In this document: positions 40,523 through 48,828 of the stretch, piece by piece | Layout of the letters: each line of letters opens with the position of its first letter | Numbering within the stretch: the first letter of the stretch is position 1 | From: Flavobacterium sp. CF108 | Lineage (GTDB): Bacteria > Bacteroidota > Bacteroidia > Flavobacteriales > Flavobacteriaceae | Length of the DNA stretch: 64,000 nt | Reading direction: 5' to 3' | NCBI RefSeq assembly: GCF_900129795.1 | Contig: NZ_FQWW01000001.1 | Location: forward strand, 930,001-994,000 | Notes under the pieces: model-generated | What the model was told of the DNA's origin: nothing | The model's database searches: none | Seen by the model: only the letters and a program-made list of their open reading frames with translations | Program-made: the position numbers and the translations under genes

Positions 40523-41983
40523 ATGGGTACAGAAATAAAACTCAAAGGTGACAAGGTCATCGAACAGATTCCTTCTATAAAAGACAAAGCTTTACGCATT
40601 AATTTAAACGAGAATATTTACGGAACATTTGCTGAAATTGGCGCTGGACAAGAGACAGTTAGACATTTTTTCAGATCCGGAGGTTCTTCAGGAACTATTG
40701 CAAAAGCGATGTCGGCTTATGACAAAGATTTTAGTGATGCTGTTTACGGGATTGAAAGTGACGGAAGATATGTTACCGAAAACAGACTTAAAAAAATGCT
40801 TACGTTTGAAGGAGAATTGATCGAAGAACGTTTGAGCAGAGAAAAACACCCAAATAAACTTTTCTTCAGCTATGCTAATACAGTAGCAACCATAGATTTT
40901 GCCAAACAGTTTAAAGGACACGGCTGGGTTGGAATTCGATACCAGATTGAACCAGACGAGGCATATAACGAAATTATACTTCATATTCGTTTTAAAGAAA
41001 CTGATGCCAGATTACAACAAGAAACACTCGGGATTTTAGGTGTAAATTTAATTTACGGTGCTTTCTATAAATATAATGACCCAAAACGTTTACTGCGTTA
41101 TTTATACGATCACTTAGATAAGGATCAATTAGAGATCGATACGATCAATTTTTCGGGACCTCGTTTTGCTGATGTTGACAATCGTTTGATGAGTTTACAG
41201 CTAGTTAAAAACGGAATGACGGATGCCGTAATGTTTAATCCGGAAGGAAAGAATGTTTTACCGGCAGCTGTTTTATACAAAAAGAACCTTCTTGCTTTTA
41301 GAGGAAGTTTCCGTCCGGTTACAAATGTGAATCTTGACATGTATGAGAAATCATTGAAAATGTTTCTCGAAGAAAATAAAGTAGAAAAAGACAATACATT
41401 AGTGGTTTTTGAAATTACACTTTCGAATTTACGTTCGGATGGTGAGATTGATGAGCGTGATTTTATGGACAGAGCCGAATTACTTTGTTCGCTTGGCCAA
41501 ACGGTTATGATTTCAAATTTCCAGGAATATTATAAAGTTGTGGAGTATTTTTCTAATTATACCAAAGCCCGTATGGGATTAGCAATGGGCGTAAATAACC
41601 TTGTTGATATTTTTGATGAGAAATACTACCGTCATTTAAGTGGTGGAATTTTGGAGGCTTTCGGAAAATTATTCTACCGTGACATGAAAGTATTCTTATA
41701 TCCAATGTTAGGTGATAATGGCGAAGTTATTACTTCTGACAACCTGAAAGTTCATCCTAGAATGAAAGAATTGTACAAATTCTTTAAATTCAACGGTAAA
41801 GTTGTTGACATTAAAGATTATAACCCGAACATATTAAATGTTTTCTCTCGTGAAGTACTAAAAATGATTGGACAAGGAAAAACCGGCTGGGAACCAATGC
41901 TTCCATCTGGTGTTGCAGAGATTATAAAAGAACATCATCTTTTTGGATATCATCCGCAGAAAGAACTAGAGCAAAAAGCTTAA
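40523..41983 (+). CDS. conserved cytoplasmic protein of unknown function
   Basis: The 486-residue soluble protein has no signal peptide or membrane helix. Recognisable landmarks are NENIYGTFAEIGAGQETVRH, FFRSGGSSGTIAKAMSAYDK, VGIRYQIEPDEAYNEIILHI and MGVNNLVDIFDEKYY. I recall close homologues in Bacteroidota, often mislabelled TonB-dependent receptor, which the lack of export signal and barrel rules out. The FAEIGAGQE stretch resembles a Rossmann-like glycine loop, but I cannot name a cofactor or reaction. It is monocistronic with a promoter box and terminator. Confidence 0.8.
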   Translation: MGTEIKLKGDKVIEQIPSIKDKALRINLNENIYGTFAEIGAGQETVRHFFRSGGSSGTIAKAMSAYDKDFSDAVYGIESDGRYVTENRLKKMLTFEGELIEERLSREKHPNKLFFSYANTVATIDFAKQFKGHGWVGIRYQIEPDEAYNEIILHIRFKETDARLQQETLGILGVNLIYGAFYKYNDPKRLLRYLYDHLDKDQLEIDTINFSGPRFADVDNRLMSLQLVKNGMTDAVMFNPEGKNVLPAAVLYKKNLLAFRGSFRPVTNVNLDMYEKSLKMFLEENKVEKDNTLVVFEITLSNLRSDGEIDERDFMDRAELLCSLGQTVMISNFQEYYKVVEYFSNYTKARMGLAMGVNNLVDIFDEKYYRHLSGGILEAFGKLFYRDMKVFLYPMLGDNGEVITSDNLKVHPRMKELYKFFKFNGKVVDIKDYNPNILNVFSREVLKMIGQGKTGWEPMLPSGVAEIIKEHHLFGYHPQKELEQKA

Positions 41984-41987
41984 ATAT

Positions 41988-42012
41988 AAAAGTCTCTTAA
42001 TTTGGGACTTTT
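41988..42012 (+). terminator. intrinsic terminator after 486-residue gene
   Basis: AAAAGTCTC and GGGACTTTT pair with one wobble and are followed by a T-run. Confidence 0.8.
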
Positions 42013-42016
42013 TTTT

Positions 42017-42261
42017 GTTTCAGGTTGCTATGCGTGTAATTTTAACGCAAAGCACACTAAGTTTTTTTTACGCAAAGTGCGCTAAGGTTTTTTATATAGA
42101 TGGCATTTACAATGCATAAAGTTCGCAAAGCTTTGTGTCGATCAAGCTTTGCGAACTTTACTTTTTTTTATAAAAAACTTACATATAAAACCTTAGCGTA
42201 CTTTGCGTTAAAATCACACGCCACGATTACAACATGAAACTTGAAACCTCAAACCTGAAAC
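42017..42261. repeat. three-level nested inverted repeat
   Basis: Outer arms GTTTCAGGTT (42017-42026) and AACCTGAAAC (42252-42261). Middle arms GCGTGTAATTTTAACGCAAAG (42032-42052) with CGCAAAGTGCGCTAAGG (42071-42087), against CCTTAGCGTACTTTGCG and the rest of 42186-42221. Inner palindrome AAAGTTCGCAAAGCTT (42118-42133) against AAGCTTTGCGAACTTT (42144-42159). This accounts for almost all of the 284-bp gap between two convergent genes. Confidence 0.85.
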
Positions 42262-42267
42262 AAAATT

Positions 42268-42720
42268 TTACTTCAAAATCTGTGCTGTGTGTTCTTTTGT
42301 TTTTACATTTTCGATTACTTCTTCGATAATTCCTTTTTCGTTGATTACGAAAGTTGTTCTGTGGATTCCGTCGTATTCTCTTCCCATGAACTTTTTTGGT
42401 CCCCAAACACCAAAAGCATTTATTACTGATTTGTCTTCATCGGCTAATAATGGAAATGGTAATTCGTATTTTTCTTTGAATTTGGTTTGCGCCTTTTGAC
42501 TATCAGCACTTACGCCAAGAAGTTCGTAATTATTAGCTTGGAAACGATGAAAATTGTCTCTTAAATCACAAGCTTCGGCTGTACAGCCCGGCGTGCTTGC
42601 TTTTGGATAAAAGAAAACTACTAATTTTTTTCCGGCATAATCTGCCAGTTTATGTGTTTTTCCGTCCTGATCTGTTCCTGAAAAGTTTGGTGCTTTATCT
42701 CCGGCTTTTAATGTTGTCAT
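42268..42720 (-). CDS. bcp: thioredoxin-dependent thiol peroxidase (Bcp/PrxQ)
   Basis: This is a 150-residue peroxiredoxin of the BCP/PrxQ class. FFYPKASTPGCTAEACDLRD holds peroxidatic Cys46 and resolving Cys51, the one-turn spacing typical of this class. It detoxifies hydrogen and organic peroxides at the expense of thioredoxin in the cytoplasm. Length is typical. Its promoter region overlaps that of the divergent nth gene. Confidence 0.95.
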   Translation of the reverse strand: MTTLKAGDKAPNFSGTDQDGKTHKLADYAGKKLVVFFYPKASTPGCTAEACDLRDNFHRFQANNYELLGVSADSQKAQTKFKEKYELPFPLLADEDKSVINAFGVWGPKKFMGREYDGIHRTTFVINEKGIIEEVIENVKTKEHTAQILK

Positions 42721-42765
42721 ATCTTTTTATTTTAGATTTCAGATTGTTGATTTAGATTTAAAACA

Positions 42766-42773
42766 AAGATAGC
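42766..42773 (-). promoter_or_regulatory. -7 element of bcp
   Basis: The minus strand reads TATCTTTG, matching TAnnTTTG, 45 nt before the bcp ATG. A plus-strand TATTTTTA near 42792 may serve nth. Confidence 0.45.
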
Positions 42774-42817
42774 TTATAAGTTATAAATCGCTATTTTTAC
42801 ACTTTAAAATTACAGAA

Positions 42818-43474
42818 ATGAATAAAGAAGCTCGCGTACAATTTGTTATAAATACGTTAAAAGAACTCTACCCTACTATACCTGTCCCGCTTGATCACAA
42901 AGACCCATATACTTTATTAATTGCTGTTTTACTTTCGGCACAATGTACAGATGTCCGAGTGAATCAGATTACGCCTTTATTATTTGCAAAAGCAGATAAC
43001 CCGTATGATATGGTGAAGATGTCTGTGGAAGAAATTAAGGAAATTATTCGTCCGTGTGGTTTATCTCCAATGAAATCTAAGGGAATTCATGGTTTATCTG
43101 AAATTTTAATCGAAAAATATAACGGTGAAGTTCCGCAGAGTTTTGAAGCTCTTGAATCTTTACCTGCTGTTGGTCATAAAACGGCAAGTGTTGTTATGTC
43201 TCAGGCTTTTGGGGTTCCGGCTTTTCCGGTTGATACGCATATTCACAGACTGATGTACAGATGGAATCTTTCGAATGGGAAAAATGTTGTTCAGACTGAA
43301 AAGGATGCTAAAAGATTATTTCCGAGAGACACATGGAACGATCTGCATTTACAGATTATTTGGTACGGACGTGAATATTCTCCTGCTCGTGGCTGGAGTT
43401 TAGAGAAAGACATTATTACGAGAACTATTGGTAAAAAATCTATTATAGAAGAAGCTGCTAAAAAGAAAGTTTAG
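42818..43474 (+). CDS. nth: endonuclease III-like DNA glycosylase lacking the 4Fe-4S motif
   Basis: The 218-residue HhH-GPD DNA glycosylase has LLSAQCTDVRVNQ, the helix-hairpin-helix LESLPAVGHKTASVV with catalytic Lys121 and catalytic Asp139 in FPVDTHIHRL. It should remove oxidised pyrimidines and nick the abasic site in base excision repair. In E. coli Nth four C-terminal Cys (C-x6-C-x2-C-x5-C) bind a 4Fe-4S cluster. Here the corresponding region (WYGREYSPARGWSLEKDI) has none, and no Cys occurs after residue 80. The terminator hairpin overlaps its last codons. Confidence 0.9.
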   Translation: MNKEARVQFVINTLKELYPTIPVPLDHKDPYTLLIAVLLSAQCTDVRVNQITPLLFAKADNPYDMVKMSVEEIKEIIRPCGLSPMKSKGIHGLSEILIEKYNGEVPQSFEALESLPAVGHKTASVVMSQAFGVPAFPVDTHIHRLMYRWNLSNGKNVVQTEKDAKRLFPRDTWNDLHLQIIWYGREYSPARGWSLEKDIITRTIGKKSIIEEAAKKKV

Positions 43475-43482
43475 CAGCTTCT
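43450..43482 (+). terminator. terminator embedded in nth 3' end
   Basis: AGAAGCTGCTAAA and TTTAGCAGCTTCT form a perfect 13-bp stem (loop AAGAAAG) that spans the last nth codons and stop, followed by TTTTTT. Confidence 0.88.
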
Positions 43483-43490
43483 TTTTTATT

Positions 43491-44555
43491 TTACATACTG
43501 CTTTTTAAAGCATTATATTCATTTGTCATATCAAGTGATCGATATACTCCTAAAAGTGTTTTTGTAGCTTCTGGATTTTTTGGCTCGATAATAAGTGCTT
43601 GCTTTAGATACGGAATTGCGCTGCGGGCAATATCATCTTTTTTAGCGTTTAACTTATCATATTTTTGCATTTCAGCTGGTGAAGTTCCTAAAGAAGCTAT
43701 TTCATCAGCTAAATCTTTTTTGACTTGTAGTTTTAAATACGCCATATTTATATAGGCATCCAGGTAATTAGGATTAAGTTCTAAGACATAATTATAAACT
43801 GCTTCGGCTTTAGGATAATCTCTTTTCTCCAAATAAGCGTAAGCTAAATTATTATTAACCTCTATTTTTTTTGAAGGAACTAACTCATTTCTTGGTTTTT
43901 CATAAAATCCTTGTTCTATAGCTGATTCTCTAGCTTTTGTAGAAACAAAAAAATCTTCTTCTTTTGTTTTCTTGTTTGTAGCATAATACATCATTCTCTT
44001 TCCGGAAAAATTTATCTTCTTTAAGATTTCATAATATTTTACTGCCGACTCGTAATCCTTGCCATTTATAGAAGATGCCGCAGCGTTATATAAGTTCAAT
44101 GTATCTTTTTTATCAAACAAATAAACTTTATAACTTTTCTCTGCACTCTCTTTGAATTTTCCAGCATTAAAATCGGTCATTGCACCATTAACAAGAGTAG
44201 ATTTCATAGCTTTTAAAGCTGCATTTGCTTTAACTGTAAATTTAAACTTTCCTGATTCGTTTTCGTACAAAAAGACATCCTGATAAGCTTGTGAGGCCAA
44301 CGTAAAATTATTAGCTGCATCTATATTTTTTCCTGCTAAATCTTTATATACATTTCCTTTTAAAAAATAATAATCTGATTTAACTTCATCTGATGCATTT
44401 AGAATAAGATATTCTGTTTTGTTTAAAATCGCCAATGCTTCCTCGCTTTTTCCTTTATCGTATAAAGACTGCGCTTCTTTTATTTGATCATTTTGAGCAA
44501 ATGCTGCGACATTTATCAATAGCAGCATTGATAACATCTTTAGGTTCGTTTTCAT
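43491..44555 (-). CDS. secreted TPR-repeat protein
   Basis: The 354-residue protein has a Sec signal peptide (MLSMLLLINVAAFAQ). Helical tetratricopeptide-like repeats follow, for example EAQSLYDKGKSEEALAIL (about 27-45), NNLAYAYLEKRDYPKAEAVY and LDAYINMAYLKLQVKKDL, with PYLKQALIIEPKNPEATKTL near the end. TPR arrays mediate protein contacts, here in the periplasm; no partner is evident. It lies alone, convergent with nth. A near-consensus -7 box (CATCTTTG on the minus strand) lies around 44613-44620. Confidence 0.82.
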   Translation of the reverse strand: MKTNLKMLSMLLLINVAAFAQNDQIKEAQSLYDKGKSEEALAILNKTEYLILNASDEVKSDYYFLKGNVYKDLAGKNIDAANNFTLASQAYQDVFLYENESGKFKFTVKANAALKAMKSTLVNGAMTDFNAGKFKESAEKSYKVYLFDKKDTLNLYNAAASSINGKDYESAVKYYEILKKINFSGKRMMYYATNKKTKEEDFFVSTKARESAIEQGFYEKPRNELVPSKKIEVNNNLAYAYLEKRDYPKAEAVYNYVLELNPNYLDAYINMAYLKLQVKKDLADEIASLGTSPAEMQKYDKLNAKKDDIARSAIPYLKQALIIEPKNPEATKTLLGVYRSLDMTNEYNALKSSM

Positions 44556-45086
44556 ATTTCGGTTGGTTTTTGGTTGTTAAAAATAGATTTAGGTTTTTTG
44601 AATGAATTTTGCCGCAAAGATGATAGTTTAGCACTTCAGCCTGCGTTTAAATGAAAAGTTAAGATTTAGAGATTAAAATTGATTACCTTAAGTCTCTAAA
44701 TTTAATTTCTCAAAAAATCAAACTTCTTAGTAAATGACTAAGGGGTATAACAAACAAAACGAAATAAGGTAGTGTAGTTTTTCTTCATAGGTTTTTGGTT
44801 ATTGGTTGGACAAATTAGGGTGATTGAAATGTTTTAATACGAAAAATTCTTATGTTTTTATGAAATAATAGTTATTTTTTAACTAAAATAAAATTAATTA
44901 TTGAATAAAGAAATATTTTGACTAAAAATATTAAATTTTAACAAAAACATAATTTTAAACCCAAATTACATTTCAAAATAATTTAAGTGAAAACGAAGAA
45001 ATATAATAAGTGATTGTAAAGTCAAAAGTGAAAAAAAACACATCAGAATGTATCTCAACTGAGTAAAATTTAGATTTAAGGCCATA
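44556..45086. other. AT-rich intergenic region without recognised gene
   Basis: Beyond the leader of the TPR gene I see no convincing ORF, RNA or repeat here. The stretch 44830-45060 is extremely AT-rich. Confidence 0.6.
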
Positions 45087-45125
45087 AAAAAAACTCACTA
45101 CCTGTATTTGCATACAAATAGTGAG
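45087..45125 (-). terminator. terminator of sigma factor - small ORF unit
   Basis: Minus strand: CTCACTA, extended by TGTAT/ATACA pairing, against TAGTGAG, followed by TTTTTTTT. It lies about 70 nt past the stop of the 47-residue ORF. Confidence 0.88.
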
Positions 45126-45191
45126 CTTTCAACCAAAACGACCATCTGGTTTTTCTTTCGAAATAAACATCCGACTAAAGCAGCGGGCTGT

Positions 45192-45335
45192 TTAATTAGC
45201 TATAATCTCAAAATTTTTATCTTCAATTTTCACAACTGTTAAGGCTTGTGAATAACTTAGTAAAAAAGAAATTACTTCTTTTTTAGGTTTCAAATCTTTA
45301 GAAGCTAACGCTTTTTTTGAGTAAATTTTCGCCAT
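45192..45335 (-). CDS. 47-residue basic protein downstream of ECF sigma factor
   Basis: A complete ATG-to-TAA frame of 47 codons begins MAKIYSKKALASKDLKPKK and ends KNFEIIAN. The N-terminal half is lysine rich and the C-terminal half (EVISFLLSYSQALTVVKIED) is amphipathic and helical. It starts 50 nt after the sigma factor stop on the same strand, and a strong terminator follows it, so both are likely on one mRNA. I recall similar short proteins in this position in Flavobacterium, but none with a function. The A-rich start context and lack of overlap with other frames support coding. Confidence 0.7.
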   Translation of the reverse strand: MAKIYSKKALASKDLKPKKEVISFLLSYSQALTVVKIEDKNFEIIAN

Positions 45336-45385
45336 ACTATGTAAATGTTTTATAATAGTATAACGGGCTAATATTCAAAATAGTA

Positions 45386-45970
45386 TTAGTTGGTTAAAAT
45401 AATTTGATGTTTGTCAATTATTTTTCTCAAATTCATAAGCGCATAACGCATTCTTCCCAATGCTGTATTGATGCTTACATCTGTTAATTCTGATATTTCT
45501 TTGAAACTCATATCTTGATACATTCTCATAACCAACACTTCTTTCTGATCTTCAGGAAGTTCTTCGATTAACCTTTTTAAGTCAACCTCAACCTGATCTA
45601 CGATCATTCTGCTTTCGATGTTTAATGAATCGTCAGACATGATGGAGAAGATTGAAAACTCTTCGGTTTCTCTGTACATTGGCATTTTTTTGGTTTTGCG
45701 AAAGTGATCCACAATTAAGTTGTGTGAAATACGCATTACCCAAGGAAGAAATTTACCTTCTTCGTTATAGGAATTACTTTTTAAAGTTTTGATTACTTTA
45801 ATAAAAGTATCTTGAAAAATATCATTTGAAATATCTCTATCAGCAATCTTAGAATATATAAATCCATATATTTTAGATTCGTGCCTTTTTATTAATGTTG
45901 CAAGAGCAGCTTCACTGCCTTCAACATAATTTTTCACTAATAGAGCGTCTGGAATTTGCAGATCAGCCAT
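45386..45970 (-). CDS. ECF-type RNA polymerase sigma factor
   Basis: This is a 194-residue sigma-70 family protein with only regions 2 and 4. Region 2 spans about 20-95 (FQDTFIKVIKTLKS, PWVMRISHNLIVDHFRK). Region 4 spans about 130-190 (LPEDQKEVLVMRMYQDMSFK, then an HTH with VSINTALGRMRYALMNLR). It would redirect RNA polymerase to a specific promoter set. No anti-sigma gene of the usual FecR or transmembrane kind is adjacent. Instead a 47-residue ORF follows. A promoter lies about 100 nt upstream. Confidence 0.9.
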   Translation of the reverse strand: MADLQIPDALLVKNYVEGSEAALATLIKRHESKIYGFIYSKIADRDISNDIFQDTFIKVIKTLKSNSYNEEGKFLPWVMRISHNLIVDHFRKTKKMPMYRETEEFSIFSIMSDDSLNIESRMIVDQVEVDLKRLIEELPEDQKEVLVMRMYQDMSFKEISELTDVSINTALGRMRYALMNLRKIIDKHQIILTN

Positions 45971-46070
45971 AATACTACTTTTTTAGTTTTAATAATTTGG
46001 AGTAATTTTTCTAAAAAGTAATTTTATTTTATAGGCGTGATCTTTTTTGAGTTATGTTAATTATTGTGAC

Positions 46071-46102
46071 CAAATTTAACAAATATTTATTTTAAAAAGC
46101 AA
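46071..46102 (-). promoter_or_regulatory. promoter of ECF sigma factor gene
   Basis: On the minus strand TTG (46102-46100) and TAAATTTG (46078-46071) are 21 nt apart, close to the Bacteroidota housekeeping consensus. This predicts a leader of about 95 nt. The remaining 45971-46282 gap shows nothing else clear. Confidence 0.5.
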
Positions 46103-46282
46103 ACAAAAACAATAATAATTAACATTAAATCGTTAAGTTTTTTGCTGCAGAGGCCGTTTTTGATAAAAAAAGTTAAAAAAACGCTGTTAAAAATGATTTA
46201 AAAAACAAATGTAAATAACTTACAACTAAATATTTAAGCTATTTACACCTGCTTTTTGGCTGCTATTTAATTCTATATTTTT

Positions 46283-47041
46283 TTATTGATAAACACGTAC
46301 GTAATCGACGTAATATTTTTGAGGAAGAACAGAATCATCTACTTCAGGCCCCCCAAAATTACCTCCAATGGCTAAATTTACGATAATATAAAATGGTTTA
46401 TCAAAGGGCCATGTATCTTCATTTTTAACTACGGGATTGAAGGTATACACTAAAGTCGAATCAACAAAAAATTCGATTTTATCTTTATCCCATTCAATTG
46501 CATATACGTGATAACCTTCTTCAATATTTGGAAATTCGGTTCTTTTGGTGTTGATAGTGTTTCCGTGGCTGTCTTGCGTATGGAGGGTTGTATAAACCAT
46601 GTGCGGATCTCTTCCTATATATTCTAAAATATCAATTTCTCCTGTTTTTGGCCATTTAACTTCATCAATATTAGCGCCTAACATCCAGAAAGCCGGCCAT
46701 AAACCGTGTCCGATAGGTAGTTTTGCCCTAGCTTCGATTCGGCCGTATTTAAACTGTTTTTTTCCTTTGGTTGTAATTTTTGTCGAAGTATATTTTTCAC
46801 CTTCTTTTCTGGCTTCTATAACTAAATTTCCATCTTTGAATTCGTGGTTCGTTTTAGTATAAATTTGTCTTTCATTGTTTCCGTAACCGCACAAATTTGG
46901 ACAGCCGTCGCCGAGTTCAAAATTCCAGACTTTTTCATTTAATTTTTTAGTATTGAAATTTTCTTCCCAGACCAATTTCCTCTTTGTTTCCTGCGCATAC
47001 GAAAAGCTGCAGATTAACAATAGTAAAACTATTTTATTCAT
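46283..47041 (-). CDS. GH16 beta-glucanase (compact, secreted)
   Basis: The 252-residue glycoside hydrolase family 16 enzyme has a short signal peptide (IVLLLLICSFSYAQE). The domain opens with KLVWEENFNTKKLNEKVWNF and carries the catalytic E-x-D-x-x-E in GEIDILEYIG near residues 133-142. GHGLWPAFWMLG and a C-terminal VDYVRVYQ also match. It is probably an endo-acting beta-1,3-glucanase (laminarinase-type) cleaving glucan outside the inner membrane. It is the last gene of the glucan locus, about 70 nt after the larger GH16 gene. Confidence 0.9.
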   Translation of the reverse strand: MNKIVLLLLICSFSYAQETKRKLVWEENFNTKKLNEKVWNFELGDGCPNLCGYGNNERQIYTKTNHEFKDGNLVIEARKEGEKYTSTKITTKGKKQFKYGRIEARAKLPIGHGLWPAFWMLGANIDEVKWPKTGEIDILEYIGRDPHMVYTTLHTQDSHGNTINTKRTEFPNIEEGYHVYAIEWDKDKIEFFVDSTLVYTFNPVVKNEDTWPFDKPFYIIVNLAIGGNFGGPEVDDSVLPQKYYVDYVRVYQ

Positions 47042-47113
47042 AGCATAATTTTAAAATTAAGAAGGCCAGCCGAAACTGACCTTCTCCTAATTACTAATTA
47101 ATTAACTTATATT

Positions 47114-48772
47114 CTATTGATAAATTCTCACGTAATCAATCTCCATAGAAGACTGAGTGAAAGCACCATCAATATTACCGCCTAGATTACCTCCCATTGC
47201 TACATTTAAAATCAAGAAAAAGTCGCTGTTAAAAGGTAATGAACCATCGTTTGGAACTGAATGAAGTAAATCGTCGTCTACATAAGTTTTTACTGATGCA
47301 GGGCTCCAGATTACTTTATAAACATGAAATTCTGTTGAAACGTTAGCGTATGTTTTAGAACTTGTAACCCCATTTCCGCCTGAATGTCCAGGATAATGAA
47401 GTGTACTAAGGATCACATTTTGATTATTACCCACATGCTCCATAATATCTATTTCTCCGCAGGCCGGCCAAGGACTAGAAGCATAATTTTGTCCAAGCAT
47501 CCAGATTGCAGGCCATGTTCCTGCACCGCTTGGTAGTTTCGCTTTAACCTCAACTTTTCCGTATGTAAAAGCAAATTTAGCGTCGGTTTTTAATCTTGCC
47601 GATGAATAATCTGCACCGCCAGAAGCTTCTTTTTTAGCTGTAATAACCAGATTACCTCCTTGTACTTTTACGTTTGTTGCTGCGTTTGTATAATTTTGTT
47701 TTTCATTATTTCCCCAGCCGTTATCTCCTCTTCCTAAATCATAATTCCATTTTGCTGCATCTGGAGCTCCATCTGTATTAAACTCATCTGACCAAACCAG
47801 ATTTGTATAATCTGTTGTTGGGTTTTGAGTTGGTTTTGTAGTCGTAAAAATATGATACCATGCTAATGCAGGGTTTCCTCCCATTACGGCTCTAACAACC
47901 ATTCTGTTTGCTGTGATTGACAAGATTTCATAAGAACTTTGACCAATATAGTAACCCATAAATCCACCATCAGAGAAGTTCAACATTGTTCCTCTTGTTT
48001 GTGTTGCATGGTTTGGATTTTTAGTCACAACAGATTCTGACGGACTTAATGAAACTGTTTTAACACCGCTTGTATTATAAGTTAAACAAGCATCATCTGG
48101 TCCACTTCCTCCTCCTACGCTTGCAAAAGCTGCGTTAAAGAATGTTGCTCCGCCGTTATTTAATTCAAATTTCAATTGATCTCCGTCTTTTGAGAAAGTC
48201 AATTCGTTTTCGTATAAACAGCTGCTTGTTGGTGAACCTGCTTTTTCAAACGGTCCTGCCATATAGTAATTTGCATAATAGTTTTTAGTTGCATCGGCAT
48301 CGTTTTGACCAACTCCTAAATGTCCAGCTTCTGAAGCTGACCAATACCATTTTTTAGATGTACCGCCGGTTAAGAATGTTACAGCTTCGTCATCGCTAAA
48401 GTTACTTAATACCGTAACCTCAAGTGTTATGTTTGATGCTATACCGCCTCTTCCGTTTGCAATCACAGTAATTGTGTAGGTATTTACGCCTGTTTTTGTG
48501 AAACGTTTTGTAAAAATACCGCTTGGCGAATTTTCGGATGTGCCATCGCTAAAAACATATTTAAATGAAACGGCATTATCTGCTTTTGCAGTCAATTTTA
48601 CCGTTCCTGATCCGTCTCCGTTTGGAGCATCAGCAGTTTTTCCTATAATTTCAGCTGTTACCTGAATATTAGAGGGCGCCGCTAAATCGCCAAAAGCATA
48701 ATCGTCTTTTTGACAACTTATTGCTAACAGCAGAGCAAAAAGTAATACGAAGTATTTATTATATTTTTTCAT
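47114..48772 (-). CDS. surface GH16 beta-glucanase with N-terminal PKD-like region
   Basis: The ATG at 48772 (MKKYNKYFVLLFALLLAISC) gives a lipoprotein signal and 552 residues; an ATG ten codons earlier would spoil the signal. Residues about 30-125 form a PKD-like module. A domain of about 180 residues follows, with conserved WYWSASEAGHLGVGQND, often seen before GH16 in such loci. The C-terminal 240 residues are GH16 with catalytic GEIDIMEHVG near 440 and AGTWPAIWMLGQNY. It probably sits on the cell surface and makes the first cuts in beta-1,3-glucan for SusCD. Confidence 0.9.
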   Translation of the reverse strand: MKKYNKYFVLLFALLLAISCQKDDYAFGDLAAPSNIQVTAEIIGKTADAPNGDGSGTVKLTAKADNAVSFKYVFSDGTSENSPSGIFTKRFTKTGVNTYTITVIANGRGGIASNITLEVTVLSNFSDDEAVTFLTGGTSKKWYWSASEAGHLGVGQNDADATKNYYANYYMAGPFEKAGSPTSSCLYENELTFSKDGDQLKFELNNGGATFFNAAFASVGGGSGPDDACLTYNTSGVKTVSLSPSESVVTKNPNHATQTRGTMLNFSDGGFMGYYIGQSSYEILSITANRMVVRAVMGGNPALAWYHIFTTTKPTQNPTTDYTNLVWSDEFNTDGAPDAAKWNYDLGRGDNGWGNNEKQNYTNAATNVKVQGGNLVITAKKEASGGADYSSARLKTDAKFAFTYGKVEVKAKLPSGAGTWPAIWMLGQNYASSPWPACGEIDIMEHVGNNQNVILSTLHYPGHSGGNGVTSSKTYANVSTEFHVYKVIWSPASVKTYVDDDLLHSVPNDGSLPFNSDFFLILNVAMGGNLGGNIDGAFTQSSMEIDYVRIYQ

Positions 48773-48828
48773 TTTGTTATTTTTTATAAAATGTAAACTC
48801 ATTTTAATTTCGTTGATAAAATCTGCTC

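Noticed and set aside
40523..41983. Annotation of the 486-residue protein as a TonB-dependent receptor
   Set aside because: It has no signal peptide, plug domain or beta-barrel pattern.
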